From: Candidatus Nealsonbacteria bacterium RBG_13_36_15
GTDB taxonomy: Bacteria; Patescibacteriota; Minisyncoccia; Minisyncoccales; RBG-13-36-15
Direction: 5' to 3'
NCBI GenBank assembly: GCA_001819145.1
Contig: MHLV01000008.1
Span: forward strand, 1 to 5,969
DNA length: 5,969 nucleotides
The position numbers were made by a program, and so were the translations under genes. This document shows positions 5,693 through 5,969 of the stretch, in pieces. Position 1 is the first letter of the stretch. Each line of letters begins with the position of its first letter. The notes beneath the pieces were generated by a model, which was given only the letters and a program-made list of their open reading frames with translations, did no database searches and had not been told where the DNA came from.

Positions 5693-5969
5693 ATGGCGAA
5701 CTATAAAAAAGAATTCGGAAAAATCTACGACCAATATATCAACAAAATATATCGGTTTATATTTGTAAAGGTAAGCTCTGAGGACATTGCTCAGGACTTG
5801 TGTTCAGAAACCTTTTTAAAGGGATGGGAGTCATATAAGAACAATCCCAATATTGAAAATCCTTCTGCTTTTTTATATCGGATAGCCCGCAATTTAGTCA
5901 TTGACCATTACCGACAAAAGGCCAGGACCCAGTTTGTTTCGCCAGAAACCGTGCCGATTATTGATCCGA
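5693..5969 (+). CDS. ECF-type RNA polymerase sigma factor (3'-truncated by window)
   Basis: The frame runs open from ATG 5693 to the window end, giving 92 complete codons. It is a sigma-70 region 2 domain: the helix IYDQYINKIYRFIFVKV (about residues 11-27), then SSEDIAQDLCSETFLKGWESY (region 2.2, core RNA polymerase contact), then the highly typical AFLYRIARNLVIDHYRQKAR (59-78; regions 2.3-2.4, -10 melting and recognition). Region 4, which reads the -35, must lie beyond the edge. Such proteins are usually about 160-190 residues, so roughly half is missing. There is no Shine-Dalgarno site, and the start is fixed by the near-leaderless promoter and the start of the domain. ECF genes are often followed by an anti-sigma or sensor gene; that cannot be checked here. 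The winged-helix gene upstream on the same strand and the operator repeats suggest transcriptional control. Its target genes are unknown. Confidence 0.93.
   Translation, partial: MANYKKEFGKIYDQYINKIYRFIFVKVSSEDIAQDLCSETFLKGWESYKNNPNIENPSAFLYRIARNLVIDHYRQKARTQFVSPETVPIIDP

Noticed and set aside
1..5969. CRISPR array, tRNA, rRNA, insertion sequence or phage integration site
   Set aside because: I saw no regularly spaced direct repeats, cloverleaf, rRNA core, transposase motif or terminal inverted repeats. The boxA-like motif alone does not imply an rRNA operon.
1..5969. Alternative genetic code with TGA read as Gly (as in Gracilibacteria)
   Set aside because: The long frames run without any in-frame TGA, use GGN for glycine, and end in TAA or TAG, so the standard bacterial code explains them.

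Overview
This AT-rich window (about 28-35% GC in most 60-base lines I counted, rising to about 43-47% near the right end) reads like a Candidate Phyla Radiation / Patescibacteria genome, most likely of Parcubacteria type. That placement rests on gene content, not a marker gene. The clues are a secreted giant with a lamin-tail domain opening with INEIAW, a ComEA-like helix-hairpin-helix and a parallel beta-helix; a short regulator with an N-terminal FPKKEPLRYK segment and a C-terminal DeoR-like winged helix next to an ECF sigma factor; and no clear Shine-Dalgarno sites. No long frame is broken by TGA, so the standard bacterial code fits.

Layout. (1) Positions 1-542 hold the 3' part of a gene whose start lies off the window; its product is a small protein of unknown function. 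(2) Positions 543-643 are a leader carrying a boxA-like motif and a hairpin that ends just before the next start codon. (3) Positions 644-4498 encode a 1284-residue exported multidomain protein: signal peptide, helical N-region, beta-rich domain, acidic coiled coil, helix-hairpin-helix DNA-binding domain between two cysteines, Ig-like region, lamin-tail domain and a duplicated beta-helix. (4) Positions 4563-4591 form a near-perfect bidirectional terminator. (5) Positions 4614-4940 on the minus strand encode a 108-residue coiled-coil protein with a textbook sigma-70 promoter. (6) Positions 5096-5623 encode a winged-helix regulator, with its promoter inside an upstream TTG-initiated extension that is therefore probably not translated. 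(7) Positions 5624-5692 contain a 10-bp-arm palindrome plus an extra half-site, next to a perfect TATAAT box. (8) From 5693 to the window end is the N-terminal part of an ECF-type sigma factor.

How it may work together. The two right-hand genes look like a regulatory pair: the winged-helix protein is a natural candidate to bind the GTAGGACA sites between the genes and control the sigma factor. The large exported protein is a plausible cell-surface or extracellular DNA-contacting factor, because it joins a ComEA-like DNA-binding fold to adhesive domains. Nothing in the window shows that the regulatory pair controls it; that link would be speculation.
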